From NCBI RefSeq assembly GCF_029894125.1, contig NZ_JARXYZ010000008.1:62001-126000 (forward strand): a DNA stretch of 64,000 nt, in the 5' to 3' direction. How positions within the stretch are numbered: the first letter of the stretch is position 1; each line of letters opens with the position of its first letter. A program made the position numbers and the translations under genes. Below the pieces are notes generated by a model. It did not search any database, had not been told where the DNA came from, and worked only from the letters and a program-made list of their open reading frames with translations. Positions 25,691-33,913 of this stretch are shown piece by piece. The stretch comes from Kitasatospora sp. MAA19. GTDB lineage: Bacteria > Actinomycetota > Actinomycetes > Streptomycetales > Streptomycetaceae.

Positions 25691-28402
25691 TCAGCCGTTG
25701 GTGAGCACCAGTTTGTGCTTGGTGGCCTTCTCGACCGCGTCCGGCGTGTAGGCCCAGGTCAGCAGCTTGCCCTTGAGCCAGAGGTCGGTCTGGTCGTTGT
25801 AGTTGTCGTGGAAGGCGTGGCCGGAGGCGCCGCCGACGTTGATCCAGCGCGAGGAGTCGAGGTCGCTCAGGTCGACCACCATCCGCATCGACGGGATCCA
25901 GTCCACCTGGTAGCCGGCCGCCGCGTTCCAGCCGGCCGCGTCGACGGCCGCCGAGCCGCCGGAGAGCCGGTACGGGCCACGGTTGAGCAGCCGGTGGACC
26001 AGGCCGGAGGCGATCGAGGAGTCGTCCGTGCCGAGGGTCTGCTCGCGCAGGGTCAGCTTGTGCAGGCGGCCCCAGCTCCAGGTGGAGACGTCCTTGCTGA
26101 GCAGCGAGGTGAGGTCCTGCCGGGCGTTCTTCATCGCCTCCTTGAGCAGGTTGTTCAGGCCCTTCTGCTCCTTGTGGTCGGAGTCGATGTACGTCCACCA
26201 GGTGCTGTCGGGCTTGTCCAGCTGCTGGCGCACCACCTCGGTCCAGCGGTCGCCGCCGTCCGGCTGGGCCTTGCCCGGGTCGCGGGTGCCGCACTCGGTG
26301 ACGATCCGGCTGGAGCTGTCCGGCTTGGTCGGGTCGTCCTGCTGGCGGACCAGCAGGCAGCTGTTCTTGGCCCGCAGGTCGGCCGGGAACTTCTGGCCGA
26401 AGGCGAGGTTGAGCAGCTGGCGCCAGACGCCGTTGTAGTAGGCGGCGGCGGCCGAATCGGCGTCCTGGTGGTAGTTCCAGTCCTTCAGCAGGTCCTGGGC
26501 CTCGCGCACGTACGGGTCGTCGATCTGCTGCTGGAGCAGCAGCGGGACGAGCGTCTTGGCCATGATGTTGGTGTTGTCCAGCTGCATGGTCTGCATGTCG
26601 TCCGGCGAGATCTTGCCGTTGTTCTTGAGCAGGCCCTCGATCTGGTCGGTGATCTCCTTGGCCCGGGTGCCGTACTCCCAGTCCTTGGTGAGCGGGTACT
26701 TGTAGCTCGGGTCCACCACGGCCTGGTTGGCGGTGACGATGTAGCCCGCGCTCGGGTCCAGGCTGTACGGCAGGGCGTTGAAGGGGATCGAGCCCTTCCA
26801 CTGGTAGGAGGAGTCCCAGCCCGGAGCCGGGTAGGTGCCGTCGCCCTTGCTGCGGATCGGGATGTCGCCGGGGGCCTGGTAGCCGATGTGCTTGGCGTCG
26901 GCGTAGACCAGGTTCTGCGCGGGGACGGCGAAGTCCTTGGCGGCGTTGCGGAAGTCGTCCCAGTTGCGGGCCCGGTCCAGCTCGAACACCGCGTCCATGG
27001 TCTTGCCGGGGCTGAGCGCGGTCCACTGCAGGGCGACGCCGTAGCCGCCGGTGCCGCGGTCGGGGGCGGCAGTGCCGTTCGGGGCGTACTTGCCGACGTT
27101 CTGCTGTTCGGTGCTCTGGTCGGAGATGAGCGGGGCGCCGGTCTGGGTGGTGCGGACGGTGATGGTGCGGTCCTCGCCGCCGGCGACCTTGATGGTCTCC
27201 TTGCGGAGGTCGAACTTCACGTCCTTGCCGTCGACCTGGTAGGTGTCCGGACTGGTGACCTTCTCCAGGTAGAGGTCAGTGACGTCGGCGCCGAGGTTGG
27301 TGAAGCCCCAGGCGACGTCCTTGTTGTGGCCGATTATCACGCCGGGCATGCCCGCGAAGGTGAAGCCGGAGACGTCGTACTGGCAGGCCGGCGAGGTGGT
27401 GCGGCAGTGCAGGCCCATCTGGTACCAGACCGAGGGCAGGCCGGGGCCGAGGTGCGGGTCGTTGGCCAGCAGCGGCTTGCCGGTGGTGGTGTGGGTGCCG
27501 GCGACCACCCAGGAGTTGGAGCCGATGCCCTGGCCCGGGCGGCCGAGCATCTGCGGCAGGCCGTCGACCCGGTCGGTGAGGCCCTGCAGCAGCGCCTTGG
27601 TGGTGGCCGCGCCCTGGGTGGTGGCGGTGCCGGTGCCCGACTGGGGGGAGCCGTCGGCGGGGCGGTAGGTGTCGCCGGCCACCGTGCCGGTCTTCACGAT
27701 CGTGCCGTTGCGGGCGTACGGGTACTCGGGGTACAGCTCGGCGATCTTGTCCGGGCCGAAGTCCTGGGCCAGCAGCGAGCGGTCGATCTCCTCCTGGAGG
27801 TTCCCGGAGAGGTTCCAGGCCATCGCCTTGAGCCAGGCCACCGAGTCGACCGGGCTCCACTGCTCGGGCTTGTAGTCGCCGTTGACGGTGCCGAGCAGGG
27901 CGTACTCCAGCGAGGCCTTCTCGCCGCCGGGGTGCTCGGCGAGCCAGGCGTTCACGCCGTCCGCGTAGGCCTGGAGGTTCTTCTTGGACTCGGGCGACAG
28001 CTTGGTGTCCCACTCCTTCTGCGCCACCTGGCGCCAGCCCATGGTGCGGATGAAGGCGTCGGTGTCGACCTGGCCGTCGCCGAACATCTCGGCCAGCCGG
28101 CCGGCGGTGATGTGCCGGCGGACATCCATCTCCCAGAAGCGATCCTGCGCCTGGACGTAGCCCTGGGCGCGGAAGAGGTCCTCGGAGGTGTCGGCGTAGA
28201 GCTGGGGGATGCCGTTGGCGTCCCGCTTGACGTCGACCGGCGCGCTCATGCCCGCCACCTTGACGCTGCCGTCGACCTCCGGGAAGGACGCGCGGACCGC
28301 GGTGACCCCGCGGTAGCCGCCGTAGCCGACGCCGGCCACCAGCAGCACGACCAGCATGATCACGATCAGACGGGCGCGCCGGAACTTCTTCGAGCGGGGC
28401 AT
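25691..28402 (-). CDS. penicillin-acylase family N-terminal-nucleophile hydrolase
   Basis: 903 residues. An N-terminal membrane anchor or signal (about 9-30) is followed by the alpha-chain region, an Ala/Thr/Gly-rich spacer (about 247-272) and GSNSWVVAG, where Ser295 is the predicted autocatalytic nucleophile. The beta chain follows, with NDPHLG and GFTFAGMPGVIIGHN. The enzyme should be exported, cleave itself and hydrolyse amide bonds. Natural substrates of such actinobacterial enzymes include acyl-homoserine lactones and lipopeptides; none can be chosen from sequence. AAGGA is 5 bases before ATG. Confidence 0.9.
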   Translation of the reverse strand: MPRSKKFRRARLIVIMLVVLLVAGVGYGGYRGVTAVRASFPEVDGSVKVAGMSAPVDVKRDANGIPQLYADTSEDLFRAQGYVQAQDRFWEMDVRRHITAGRLAEMFGDGQVDTDAFIRTMGWRQVAQKEWDTKLSPESKKNLQAYADGVNAWLAEHPGGEKASLEYALLGTVNGDYKPEQWSPVDSVAWLKAMAWNLSGNLQEEIDRSLLAQDFGPDKIAELYPEYPYARNGTIVKTGTVAGDTYRPADGSPQSGTGTATTQGAATTKALLQGLTDRVDGLPQMLGRPGQGIGSNSWVVAGTHTTTGKPLLANDPHLGPGLPSVWYQMGLHCRTTSPACQYDVSGFTFAGMPGVIIGHNKDVAWGFTNLGADVTDLYLEKVTSPDTYQVDGKDVKFDLRKETIKVAGGEDRTITVRTTQTGAPLISDQSTEQQNVGKYAPNGTAAPDRGTGGYGVALQWTALSPGKTMDAVFELDRARNWDDFRNAAKDFAVPAQNLVYADAKHIGYQAPGDIPIRSKGDGTYPAPGWDSSYQWKGSIPFNALPYSLDPSAGYIVTANQAVVDPSYKYPLTKDWEYGTRAKEITDQIEGLLKNNGKISPDDMQTMQLDNTNIMAKTLVPLLLQQQIDDPYVREAQDLLKDWNYHQDADSAAAAYYNGVWRQLLNLAFGQKFPADLRAKNSCLLVRQQDDPTKPDSSSRIVTECGTRDPGKAQPDGGDRWTEVVRQQLDKPDSTWWTYIDSDHKEQKGLNNLLKEAMKNARQDLTSLLSKDVSTWSWGRLHKLTLREQTLGTDDSSIASGLVHRLLNRGPYRLSGGSAAVDAAGWNAAAGYQVDWIPSMRMVVDLSDLDSSRWINVGGASGHAFHDNYNDQTDLWLKGKLLTWAYTPDAVEKATKHKLVLTNG

Positions 28403-28712
28403 CTGGGTCCTTGCGGTCCTGACTTCGGGGCGGGCGGGCGTGTCCAGGGCCGGGGGCCGTGGCAGGGCACCACATTAGGCCGAGTCGGCCGAGCGCCGTG
28501 CACGGGGGACGCTCACCGTGGGTTCGGGGGAGATCAACAAGGAGGCCCGGACGGGGCGGTGGGGGCCTGAGAGGACAAGGAAGCTAAAGATATGGCAAAA
28601 TGTTAGACTGAGTAACGATCCGCAAGGGGAGCATTGACGCCTTCTTAACGGGTCACCCTCTTCAGCACCACCAGACACCCCGCCCGCCCCTGCCTGCCCG
28701 AGGTGCCACTGC
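28403..28712. promoter_or_regulatory. divergent control region, acylase / K+ antiporter
   Basis: 310 bases with an AT-rich core at 28575-28620. On the plus strand TAGACT (28604-28609) is a -10 candidate about 100 bases before the antiporter GTG. On the minus strand TTACTC (28610-28615), a 17-base gap and TATCTT (28587-28592) make a promoter candidate for the acylase. The two overlap face to face, so one protein bound here could control both genes. I see no ydaO-type c-di-AMP riboswitch hallmark in the antiporter leader. Confidence 0.45.
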
Positions 28713-30197
28713 GTGAACATCGACCACCTGAACCAGCTGCTCCTCGAGTTCTCCGTGATCCTGCTGGTCGCGGTGGTCGCCGTGCGGATCTCCACCCGAT
28801 CAGGGCTACCCAGCCTGCTGATCTACCTCGGGATCGGCGTCGCGCTCGGCCAGAACGGCATCGGCGTCAACTTCAACAACGCCGAGCTGACCCAGGTCCT
28901 CGGCTACACGGCGCTCGTGGTGATCCTCGCCGAGGGCGGCCTCAAGACCAGCTGGCGCGAGGTCAGACCGGTGATGCCGGCCGCCACCGTGCTCGCCACC
29001 GTCGGCGTCGGGGTCAGCGTGTTCGTCACCGCGGCCGGCGCGCACTGGCTGGTCGGCCTGGACTGGCGGACCTCGATGCTGCTCGGCGCGATCGTCTCCT
29101 CGACCGACGCCGCCGCCGTCTTCTCCGTCCTGCGCATGGTCCCGCTGCCGCACCGGCTCACCGGCCTGCTGGAGGCCGAGTCCGGCTTCAACGACGCGCC
29201 CGTGGTCATCCTGGTCGTCGCCTTCGCCACCACCGGCGAGCTGGACTCCTGGTACGTCCTGGTCGGCACGATCGTCGCCGAGCTGGCGATCGGCGCGGCG
29301 ATCGGCTTCGCGATCGGCAAGCTCGGCGCGTACGGGATCAAGCACGTCGCGCTGCCCTCCTCCGGCCTCTACCCGATCGCCGTGATGGCGCTGACCGTGC
29401 TCGCCTACGCGGGCGGCGCGCTGCTGCACGGCTCCGGCTTCCTCGCCGTCTACATCTGCGCGGTGGTCCTCGGGAACTCCAAGCTGCCGCACGGCCCGGC
29501 CGTCCGGGGCTTCGCCGACGGCCTGGCGTGGATCGGGCAGATCGGCATGTTCGTCCTGCTCGGCCTGCTCTGCACGCCCGAGACGATGGGCGACGCCGTG
29601 GTGCCCGCGCTGGTGATCGGCGGCGTGCTGGTCTTCCTGGCCCGGCCGCTGTCCGTGGTGTTCACCCTGACCCCGTTCAAGGTGCCGGGCCGGGAGCAGG
29701 CACTGCTCAGCTGGGCCGGGCTGCGCGGGGCGGTCCCCATCGTGCTGGCCACCATCCCGCTGGTGTCGGGCGCACCGAAGGCCCAGGACGTCTTCAACAT
29801 CGTGTTCATCCTGGTCGTCGTCTTCACCCTGATCCAGGGCCCGACCCTGCCGTGGGTGGCCAAGCAGCTACGGATCGGCGAGGGCGCGATGGGCCAGGAC
29901 CTGGACATCGAGTCCGCCCCGCTGGAGAAGCTGCACGGGCACCTGCTGTCGGTCACGCTCGCCCCGGGCTCGCGGATGTCCGGCGTGGAGGTCAGCGAGC
30001 TGCGACTGCCCAAGGGGGCCGCGGTCACCCTGGTGGTACGGGAGGGCAGCTCCTTCGTGCCGGACAAGGCGACGGTGCTGCGCGGCGGGGACGAGCTGCT
30101 GGTGGTCACCACGGACGAGGTCGGCGAGGCGGCCGAGCGGCGGCTGCGGGCCGTGGACAAGGGCGGCAAGCTCGCAGGGTGGCTGCACGGGCGGTGA
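28713..30197 (+). CDS. potassium/proton antiporter, CPA1 family with C-terminal RCK_C domain
   Basis: 494 residues. About 12 transmembrane segments contain SSTDAAAVFSVL and ESGFNDAPVVIL, the paired aspartate motifs of CPA1 exchangers. The C-terminal 90 residues (about 400-485) form a TrkA_C/RCK_C-like domain (LRLPKGAAVTLVVREG ... VLRGGDELLVVT) that in relatives binds c-di-AMP. The layout matches NhaP2/CvrA antiporters, which export K+ in exchange for protons. GTG 28713 has GAGG about 8 bases upstream. Confidence 0.92.
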   Translation: MNIDHLNQLLLEFSVILLVAVVAVRISTRSGLPSLLIYLGIGVALGQNGIGVNFNNAELTQVLGYTALVVILAEGGLKTSWREVRPVMPAATVLATVGVGVSVFVTAAGAHWLVGLDWRTSMLLGAIVSSTDAAAVFSVLRMVPLPHRLTGLLEAESGFNDAPVVILVVAFATTGELDSWYVLVGTIVAELAIGAAIGFAIGKLGAYGIKHVALPSSGLYPIAVMALTVLAYAGGALLHGSGFLAVYICAVVLGNSKLPHGPAVRGFADGLAWIGQIGMFVLLGLLCTPETMGDAVVPALVIGGVLVFLARPLSVVFTLTPFKVPGREQALLSWAGLRGAVPIVLATIPLVSGAPKAQDVFNIVFILVVVFTLIQGPTLPWVAKQLRIGEGAMGQDLDIESAPLEKLHGHLLSVTLAPGSRMSGVEVSELRLPKGAAVTLVVREGSSFVPDKATVLRGGDELLVVTTDEVGEAAERRLRAVDKGGKLAGWLHGR

Positions 30198-30555
30198 GGC
30201 CCGTCGGCGCCGGGAGGTCCCGCCGTCCGGCGCCGGGAGGCTCGCCCCGTCGGCGCCGGAAGGCCTCATCCGCTGTTCACCTTCGATTGGCAGGACAAGG
30301 GCGGAGGCGCGCTGTCATGTCGGGGAAAGCGCGACAATCTACGCGCGTATATGTATGATGGTTTGATCACACCCAGCATCTGCATCTGCCTGACGCAGAG
30401 TTGGCGCGACCGCTCGGCGGCCGCGGTCCGGACCCCGGCCACCACGCCGGGCCGACCCGGTATCTACCCCGGTCGACGCGCGAGAGGACGACTCTCGGCG
30501 CCGTCGGGGCCACCCCATGCCCTGCCGCGCTACCAGGCAGCAGGAAGGACCGACC
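30198..30555. other. 358-base intergenic stretch before the MFS gene
   Basis: No gene is seen. The first 130 bases are GC-rich with repeated GGCGCCGG runs. Then comes an AT-rich promoter (30331-30359) and a predicted leader of about 190 bases containing short inverted repeats (for example TCTGC...GCAGA at 30378-30400). No known riboswitch motif was recognised in the leader. Confidence 0.5.
30331..30359 (+). promoter_or_regulatory. promoter for the MFS transporter
   Basis: GCGACA (30331-30336), a 17-base spacer and TATGAT (30354-30359), a good vegetative-type -35/-10 pair for a GC-rich actinomycete. It implies a 5' leader of about 190 bases. Confidence 0.5.
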
Positions 30556-31950
30556 GTGACGGCCCGCCGAACGGTCGACAACCCCGCGGACAGCGCGACC
30601 CCGCGTGACACCGCCGACACCACCGCCGCTGACGCCGGCGCCACCACCGACACCACTGCCACCGCGCCCGCGCGCGTCGGCTACGGCACACTGCTGCGCA
30701 CACCCGGCGTCTGGACGTTCCTGGCGCCGGCGTTCCTCGCGCGTTTGCCCTACGCGATGCTCAGCACCGGCATCCTGCTGCTCGTCAAGGAGACCCACGG
30801 CTCCTACGGCACGGCCAGCACGGTCGCGGCCGTGGCGGCCGTCGCCCAGGCCCTGATCGGCCCGCAGACCGGGCGGCTGGCCGACCGTTACGGCCAGGCC
30901 GCGGTGCTGGTGCCGGCCGTGATCGTGCACGCGCTCTCGGTCGGCGCGCTGATCGCGCTGGCACTCGGCCACGCACCGGCCTGGAGCCTGTTCCTGGCCG
31001 CCGTCCCGGCCGGTGCGAGCGTTCCGCAGATCGGCGCGATGGTCCGGGCCCGCTGGATCGCCAAGTTCACCGCGGACGGCGCCTCCGGCTCGTCCACGGC
31101 CAAGGTGAGCACCGCGTTCGCCTTCGAGTCCGTCACGGACGAGTTCACCTTCGTGATCGGCCCGATCCTGACCGCCGCCATCGCGACCACCATCAGCCCC
31201 TCGACCGGGCTGATCGTCGAGGCCGCGCTGACCGTCGTCGGCGGTCTGGCCTTCGCCGCCCAGCGGAACACCGCGCCCGCCCGCCAGGCCCACCGCCCCG
31301 GCGCCAAGCGCGCCTCCGCGCTCGCCTCGCCCGGCGTCCGGCTGCTGGCCGGGACGTTCCTCGGCGTCGGCGCCGTGTTCGGCGGCCTGCAGGTCTCGGT
31401 GTACGCCTTCGCCGACTCGGTCGGGCAGCACGGCGCCGGCGGCACCGTGTACGGGATCTTCGCGGGCGGCTCGATGGTGGCCGGCGTGCTGTACGGCGTG
31501 ATCGCCTGGCGGCGGGTCGTGCAGCAGCGGATGATCATGAGCTACACCCTGCTGGTGCTGGGCTGCTCGACGCTGTGGGCGATGCCCAACCTGATCGCGC
31601 TCACCGTCGCCGGGCTGGTCTGCGGCCTGGCCATCGCGCCGACCCTGATCAGCGGCTACACCCTGGTCGAGACGCTCGTCGCGGACGGCGCCAAGACCGA
31701 GGCCTTCACCTGGCTGACCGGTGCCATCGGCCTCGGCCTGGCGGTCGGCTCGATGGCGGCCGGGCGGCTGATCGACGGCCACGGGCCGTCCGTCGGGTTC
31801 CTGGTGCCGCTGGCGGGCGCCGGCCTGGGCCTGGTCGCGCTGGTCTCGCTGCGGCACCTGCTGACCGCGTCGGGGCCGGCGAACGCGGCGGTCACGGCCT
31901 CGCCGGAGCGCGCCGCGGCGCCGCAGCTGGTGGGTGCGGCCAAGGGCTGA
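30556..31950 (+). CDS. MFS transporter, 12-helix
   Basis: 464 residues. A polar, Thr/Ala/Asp-rich N-terminus of about 40 residues precedes 12 hydrophobic segments. The loop after helix 2 reads GPQTGRLADRYGQ, the major-facilitator motif A region, and its counterpart in the second half is AAGRLIDGHGP. This size and pattern suit a proton-driven drug or metabolite exporter; the substrate is unknown. GTG 30556 has AAGGA 6 bases upstream. It is a single gene with a long leader. Confidence 0.88.
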   Translation: MTARRTVDNPADSATPRDTADTTAADAGATTDTTATAPARVGYGTLLRTPGVWTFLAPAFLARLPYAMLSTGILLLVKETHGSYGTASTVAAVAAVAQALIGPQTGRLADRYGQAAVLVPAVIVHALSVGALIALALGHAPAWSLFLAAVPAGASVPQIGAMVRARWIAKFTADGASGSSTAKVSTAFAFESVTDEFTFVIGPILTAAIATTISPSTGLIVEAALTVVGGLAFAAQRNTAPARQAHRPGAKRASALASPGVRLLAGTFLGVGAVFGGLQVSVYAFADSVGQHGAGGTVYGIFAGGSMVAGVLYGVIAWRRVVQQRMIMSYTLLVLGCSTLWAMPNLIALTVAGLVCGLAIAPTLISGYTLVETLVADGAKTEAFTWLTGAIGLGLAVGSMAAGRLIDGHGPSVGFLVPLAGAGLGLVALVSLRHLLTASGPANAAVTASPERAAAPQLVGAAKG

Positions 31951-32033
31951 GCGGGCACGCGACGACGGTGGTGCCCGGGTGGGCCGGAGGGCCGCTCCCG
32001 GCTCGACCCCGGCTCATCTCACATCGGAGTCGC

Positions 32034-32062
32034 TGGACTGATTCAGCGGAATGCCGCATCAT
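32034..32062 (+). promoter_or_regulatory. promoter for the Ruc-like gene
   Basis: TGGACT (32034-32039), 17-base spacer, CATCAT (32057-32062). Transcription would begin close to 32069, placing the CIRCE-like operator at the very start of the transcript. Confidence 0.4.
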
Positions 32063-32071
32063 TGACCATCG

Positions 32072-32098
32072 TTAGCACTCATCAGGCGAGAGTGCCAG
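32072..32098 (+). promoter_or_regulatory. CIRCE operator (HrcA binding site)
   Basis: TTAGCACTC, nine bases, GAGTGCCAG. The left half matches the CIRCE consensus at all nine positions and the right half at seven of nine; the inner seven bases of each arm are perfectly complementary. It ends 11 bases before GTG 32110 and abuts the ribosome-binding site. HrcA should repress the gene until heat or misfolding stress. Confidence 0.82.
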
Positions 32099-32109
32099 GA
32101 GGAAGACAA

Positions 32110-32427
32110 GTGCCCACGTACCAGTACCAGTGCACCGAGTGCGGCAACGGCCTGGAGGCGGTGCAGAAGTTCACCGACGAGGCGCTGACCACGTGCCCCG
32201 ACTGCCAGGGACGGCTCCGCAAGGTCTTCTCGGCCGTGGGCGTCGTGTTCAAGGGCTCCGGCTTCTACCGGACCGACAGCCGCTCGTCCTCCAGCAGCAC
32301 GGTGGGCACCGGCACCTCCGGCGGCGCCACGTCGTCGTCCAGCTCGACCCCGGCGTCGTCGCCCTCCACTTCTTCGAGCTCCTCCGGCTCCTCGACCTCT
32401 TCGAGCCCGGCTCCGGCCGCGAGCTGA
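32110..32427 (+). CDS. FmdB-family zinc-ribbon protein, Ruc-like redox-regulated chaperone
   Basis: 105 residues. The zinc ribbon uses Cys8, Cys11, Cys29 and Cys32 (PTYQYQCTEC ... CPDC), followed by the GVVFKGSGFYRTD motif of FmdB proteins. The remaining 45 residues are a Ser/Thr-rich, probably disordered tail. The same layout occurs in mycobacterial Ruc (Rv0991c), an oxidation-activated chaperone whose gene is heat-induced, and mscL lies nearby in both. The CIRCE operator supports a proteostasis role. GTG 32110 has GGAGG 8 bases upstream; the longer frame upstream would run through the operator. Confidence 0.85.
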   Translation: MPTYQYQCTECGNGLEAVQKFTDEALTTCPDCQGRLRKVFSAVGVVFKGSGFYRTDSRSSSSSTVGTGTSGGATSSSSSTPASSPSTSSSSSGSSTSSSPAPAAS

Positions 32428-32488
32428 CCTCGCCGCCGGGCGCGGCGGGCGGCATTCGGCCCGGCCCGGGCGGCAGGTAGAGAGCATC

Positions 32489-32534
32489 GACAAGGCCCGT
32501 CGGCCCCGCACTTCGCGGGGCGGCGGGCCTTGTC
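32489..32534 (+). terminator. hairpin after the Ruc-like gene
   Basis: Long inverted repeat, GACAAGGCCCG ... CGGGCCTTGTC, extended by GGCCCCGC and its complement around a small loop. It lies 60 bases after the stop. Confidence 0.7.
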
Positions 32535-32577
32535 GTCATCCCGGGCGGGCCGGAGTCCCTCGTGCGGGTGTACGAAG

Positions 32578-32603
32578 TTGTCCACAGGGTCGAGTTGTCC
32601 ACA
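32578..32603 (+). other. two DnaA-box sequences in tandem
   Basis: TTGTCCACA occurs at 32578-32586 and again at 32595-32603, same strand, start-to-start distance 17 bases. This is the preferred DnaA-box form of Streptomyces. It is in the 280-base gap between the Ruc-like gene and the truncated gene at 32711. No origin features surround it, so titration or regulation by DnaA is more likely than initiation. Confidence 0.6.
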
Positions 32604-32710
32604 GGCTGCGGATAAGGGCTTTCCGGGACGGCGCGGGGCACGCATCGTGTGGGTCACCAGAGACCGACCGGCCCGGAAAGGGGCGGTCCCCGACGACCCC
32701 GGTGGTGACC

Positions 32711-32983
32711 ATGACGTCCATGAGCCTCTCCGTCCCGCTGCCCGCCCCCACCGTGCCGCCCCGGCGGGAGGTGCCGCGCTTCCCTCCGATCCGGCGCGGG
32801 GCCGGCGGGTGGCACCGCTGGCGGCACGCCGTACGGCGGCGGGCCGGGGTGCCCTTGCTGGTGCTGCTCGCGGTGGCCGCAGCGCTCGCGGTCGGGCCCG
32901 CGCGGGCCGGGCTGCCGCCGCCCTCGGGCGGCGCGATGGGCCGGACGGGTTGTCAATCCGGCTCCATCGAAGATCATCCGTGA
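32711..32983 (+). pseudogene. truncated SAF-domain (RcpC/CpaB-like) protein remnant
   Basis: 90 codons. It has a Pro/Arg-rich start (VPRFPPIRRGAGGWHRWRHAVRRR) and one hydrophobic helix (about 48-68, LLVLLAVAAALAVGPARAG). It then ends within 25 residues. In other streptomycetes the gene between the fmdB-type gene and mscL starts with the same basic, Trp/Arg-rich segment and helix but continues into a SAF domain, which is missing here. I therefore read it as a 3'-truncated relic. The alternative is a genuine small membrane protein. The comparison is from memory. Confidence 0.45.
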
Positions 32984-33013
32984 CCAGGAAACGACTTCGT
33001 CGTTCACGGCGGC

Positions 33014-33433
33014 ATGAAAGGCTTCAAGGAATTCCTGCTGCGTGGAAACGTCGTCGAACTCGCCGTCGCGGTCGTCATCGGTGCGGCCTTCACCACCATC
33101 GTCAACGCCTTCGTCAAGGGCGTGATCAATCCGATCGTCGGTGTCTTCGGGACGAAGGACCTGGCGTCCTACAGTTCCTGCCTCAAGGGGCCCTGCGAGG
33201 CGAGCGCCACCGGCGAGGTCACGTCCGGAATCCTCATCCTGTGGGGATCGGTGCTCAGTGCCGCCCTGCAGTTCCTGATCACCGCGGCCGTCGTCTACTT
33301 CGTCCTGATCGTGCCCATGAACAAGCTGGCCGCCAGAAGGAAGAGCCCCCTCGAAGAGACGGCGGAGGCCGAGGCCAACGAGATCCAACTGCTCACCGAG
33401 ATCCGCGACGCGCTGGTCACGCCGCAGCGCTGA
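33014..33433 (+). CDS. mscL: large-conductance mechanosensitive channel
   Basis: 139 residues. It forms the homopentameric emergency channel opened by membrane tension. The amphipathic N-terminus KGFKEFLLRGNVVELAVAVVIGAAF is the family hallmark. The second helix is about residues 72-98, and a charged cytoplasmic helix ends the protein. The periplasmic loop contains two cysteines (SSCLKGPC), which is not usual and could form a disulfide. Only a weak GGCGG precedes ATG. Confidence 0.95.
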   Translation: MKGFKEFLLRGNVVELAVAVVIGAAFTTIVNAFVKGVINPIVGVFGTKDLASYSSCLKGPCEASATGEVTSGILILWGSVLSAALQFLITAAVVYFVLIVPMNKLAARRKSPLEETAEAEANEIQLLTEIRDALVTPQR

Positions 33434-33445
33434 GCACGTTCCCGT

Positions 33446-33679
33446 TCAGTCCCCGTGGTGCGGCGGGCGCTGGCTCAGGTACCAGTCCAGCCCCCGCCCA
33501 CCGCTCTCCCCCGCTCCGGGGCGCTCGCCCCAGCCGGTGTCGGTGTCGTCCCGGGACGGCTGGTCCAGCGGGTCCCGGAAGACCAGCCGGGCCTTCGGCG
33601 CCGCCGGCTGCTCACCCTGCCCCTGCTGCTCCTGCTGCTGTGCCTGCGGCCGCTCCCGGCCCTGTCCCTGCTCGCTCAC
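33446..33679 (-). CDS. small conserved protein of unknown function
   Basis: 77 residues. A Gln-rich, variable N-terminal third is followed by the conserved ARLVFRDPLDQPSRDDTDTGWGE and a C-terminal WYLSQRPPHHGD. I recall this C-terminal pattern as widely kept in streptomycetes, but no function is known to me. GTG 33679 has GGAG 8 bases upstream; a second GTG 9 bases further upstream is possible. It is convergent with mscL, 12 bases apart. Confidence 0.7.
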   Translation of the reverse strand: MSEQGQGRERPQAQQQEQQGQGEQPAAPKARLVFRDPLDQPSRDDTDTGWGERPGAGESGGRGLDWYLSQRPPHHGD

Positions 33680-33720
33680 CCTGCTCACTCCGCTGTTCGC
33701 CCGGATCGTCCTGTCCCCCC

Positions 33721-33759
33721 TCCAGCCTATGAGCCCTGCGGCGTCCAGCCTATGAGCCC
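33721..33759. repeat. 16-bp direct repeat upstream of the 77-residue gene
   Basis: TCCAGCCTATGAGCCC at 33721-33736 and 33744-33759, period 23. Read on the minus strand each copy contains TAGGCT, a -10-like hexamer, so this may be a duplicated promoter core for the 33446-33679 gene. Confidence 0.6.
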
Positions 33760-33913
33760 CGTGGCGCACCACGAGCCCCGGTGCGGAGCGCTCCGCATCA
33801 GGGCGCGGGTGACGGCCTCAAGCGGCCGGCCGTGACGCCACCTCACGGGCGGCCGCCCGGAGCGCCTCGCAGGCCCGCAGGCACTCCCTCGGACGAGTCC
33901 CCCGGGCGGCCCC

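Noticed and set aside
25715..28570. Open frame of 951 codons antisense to the acylase gene
   Set aside because: Low-complexity Val/Gly/Asp/Leu composition and no family pattern. The acylase with signal, nucleophile serine and ribosome-binding site is on the other strand.
28603..28712. c-di-AMP (ydaO) riboswitch before the K+/H+ antiporter
   Set aside because: Expected from function, but the conserved core segments of that riboswitch are not visible in the leader.
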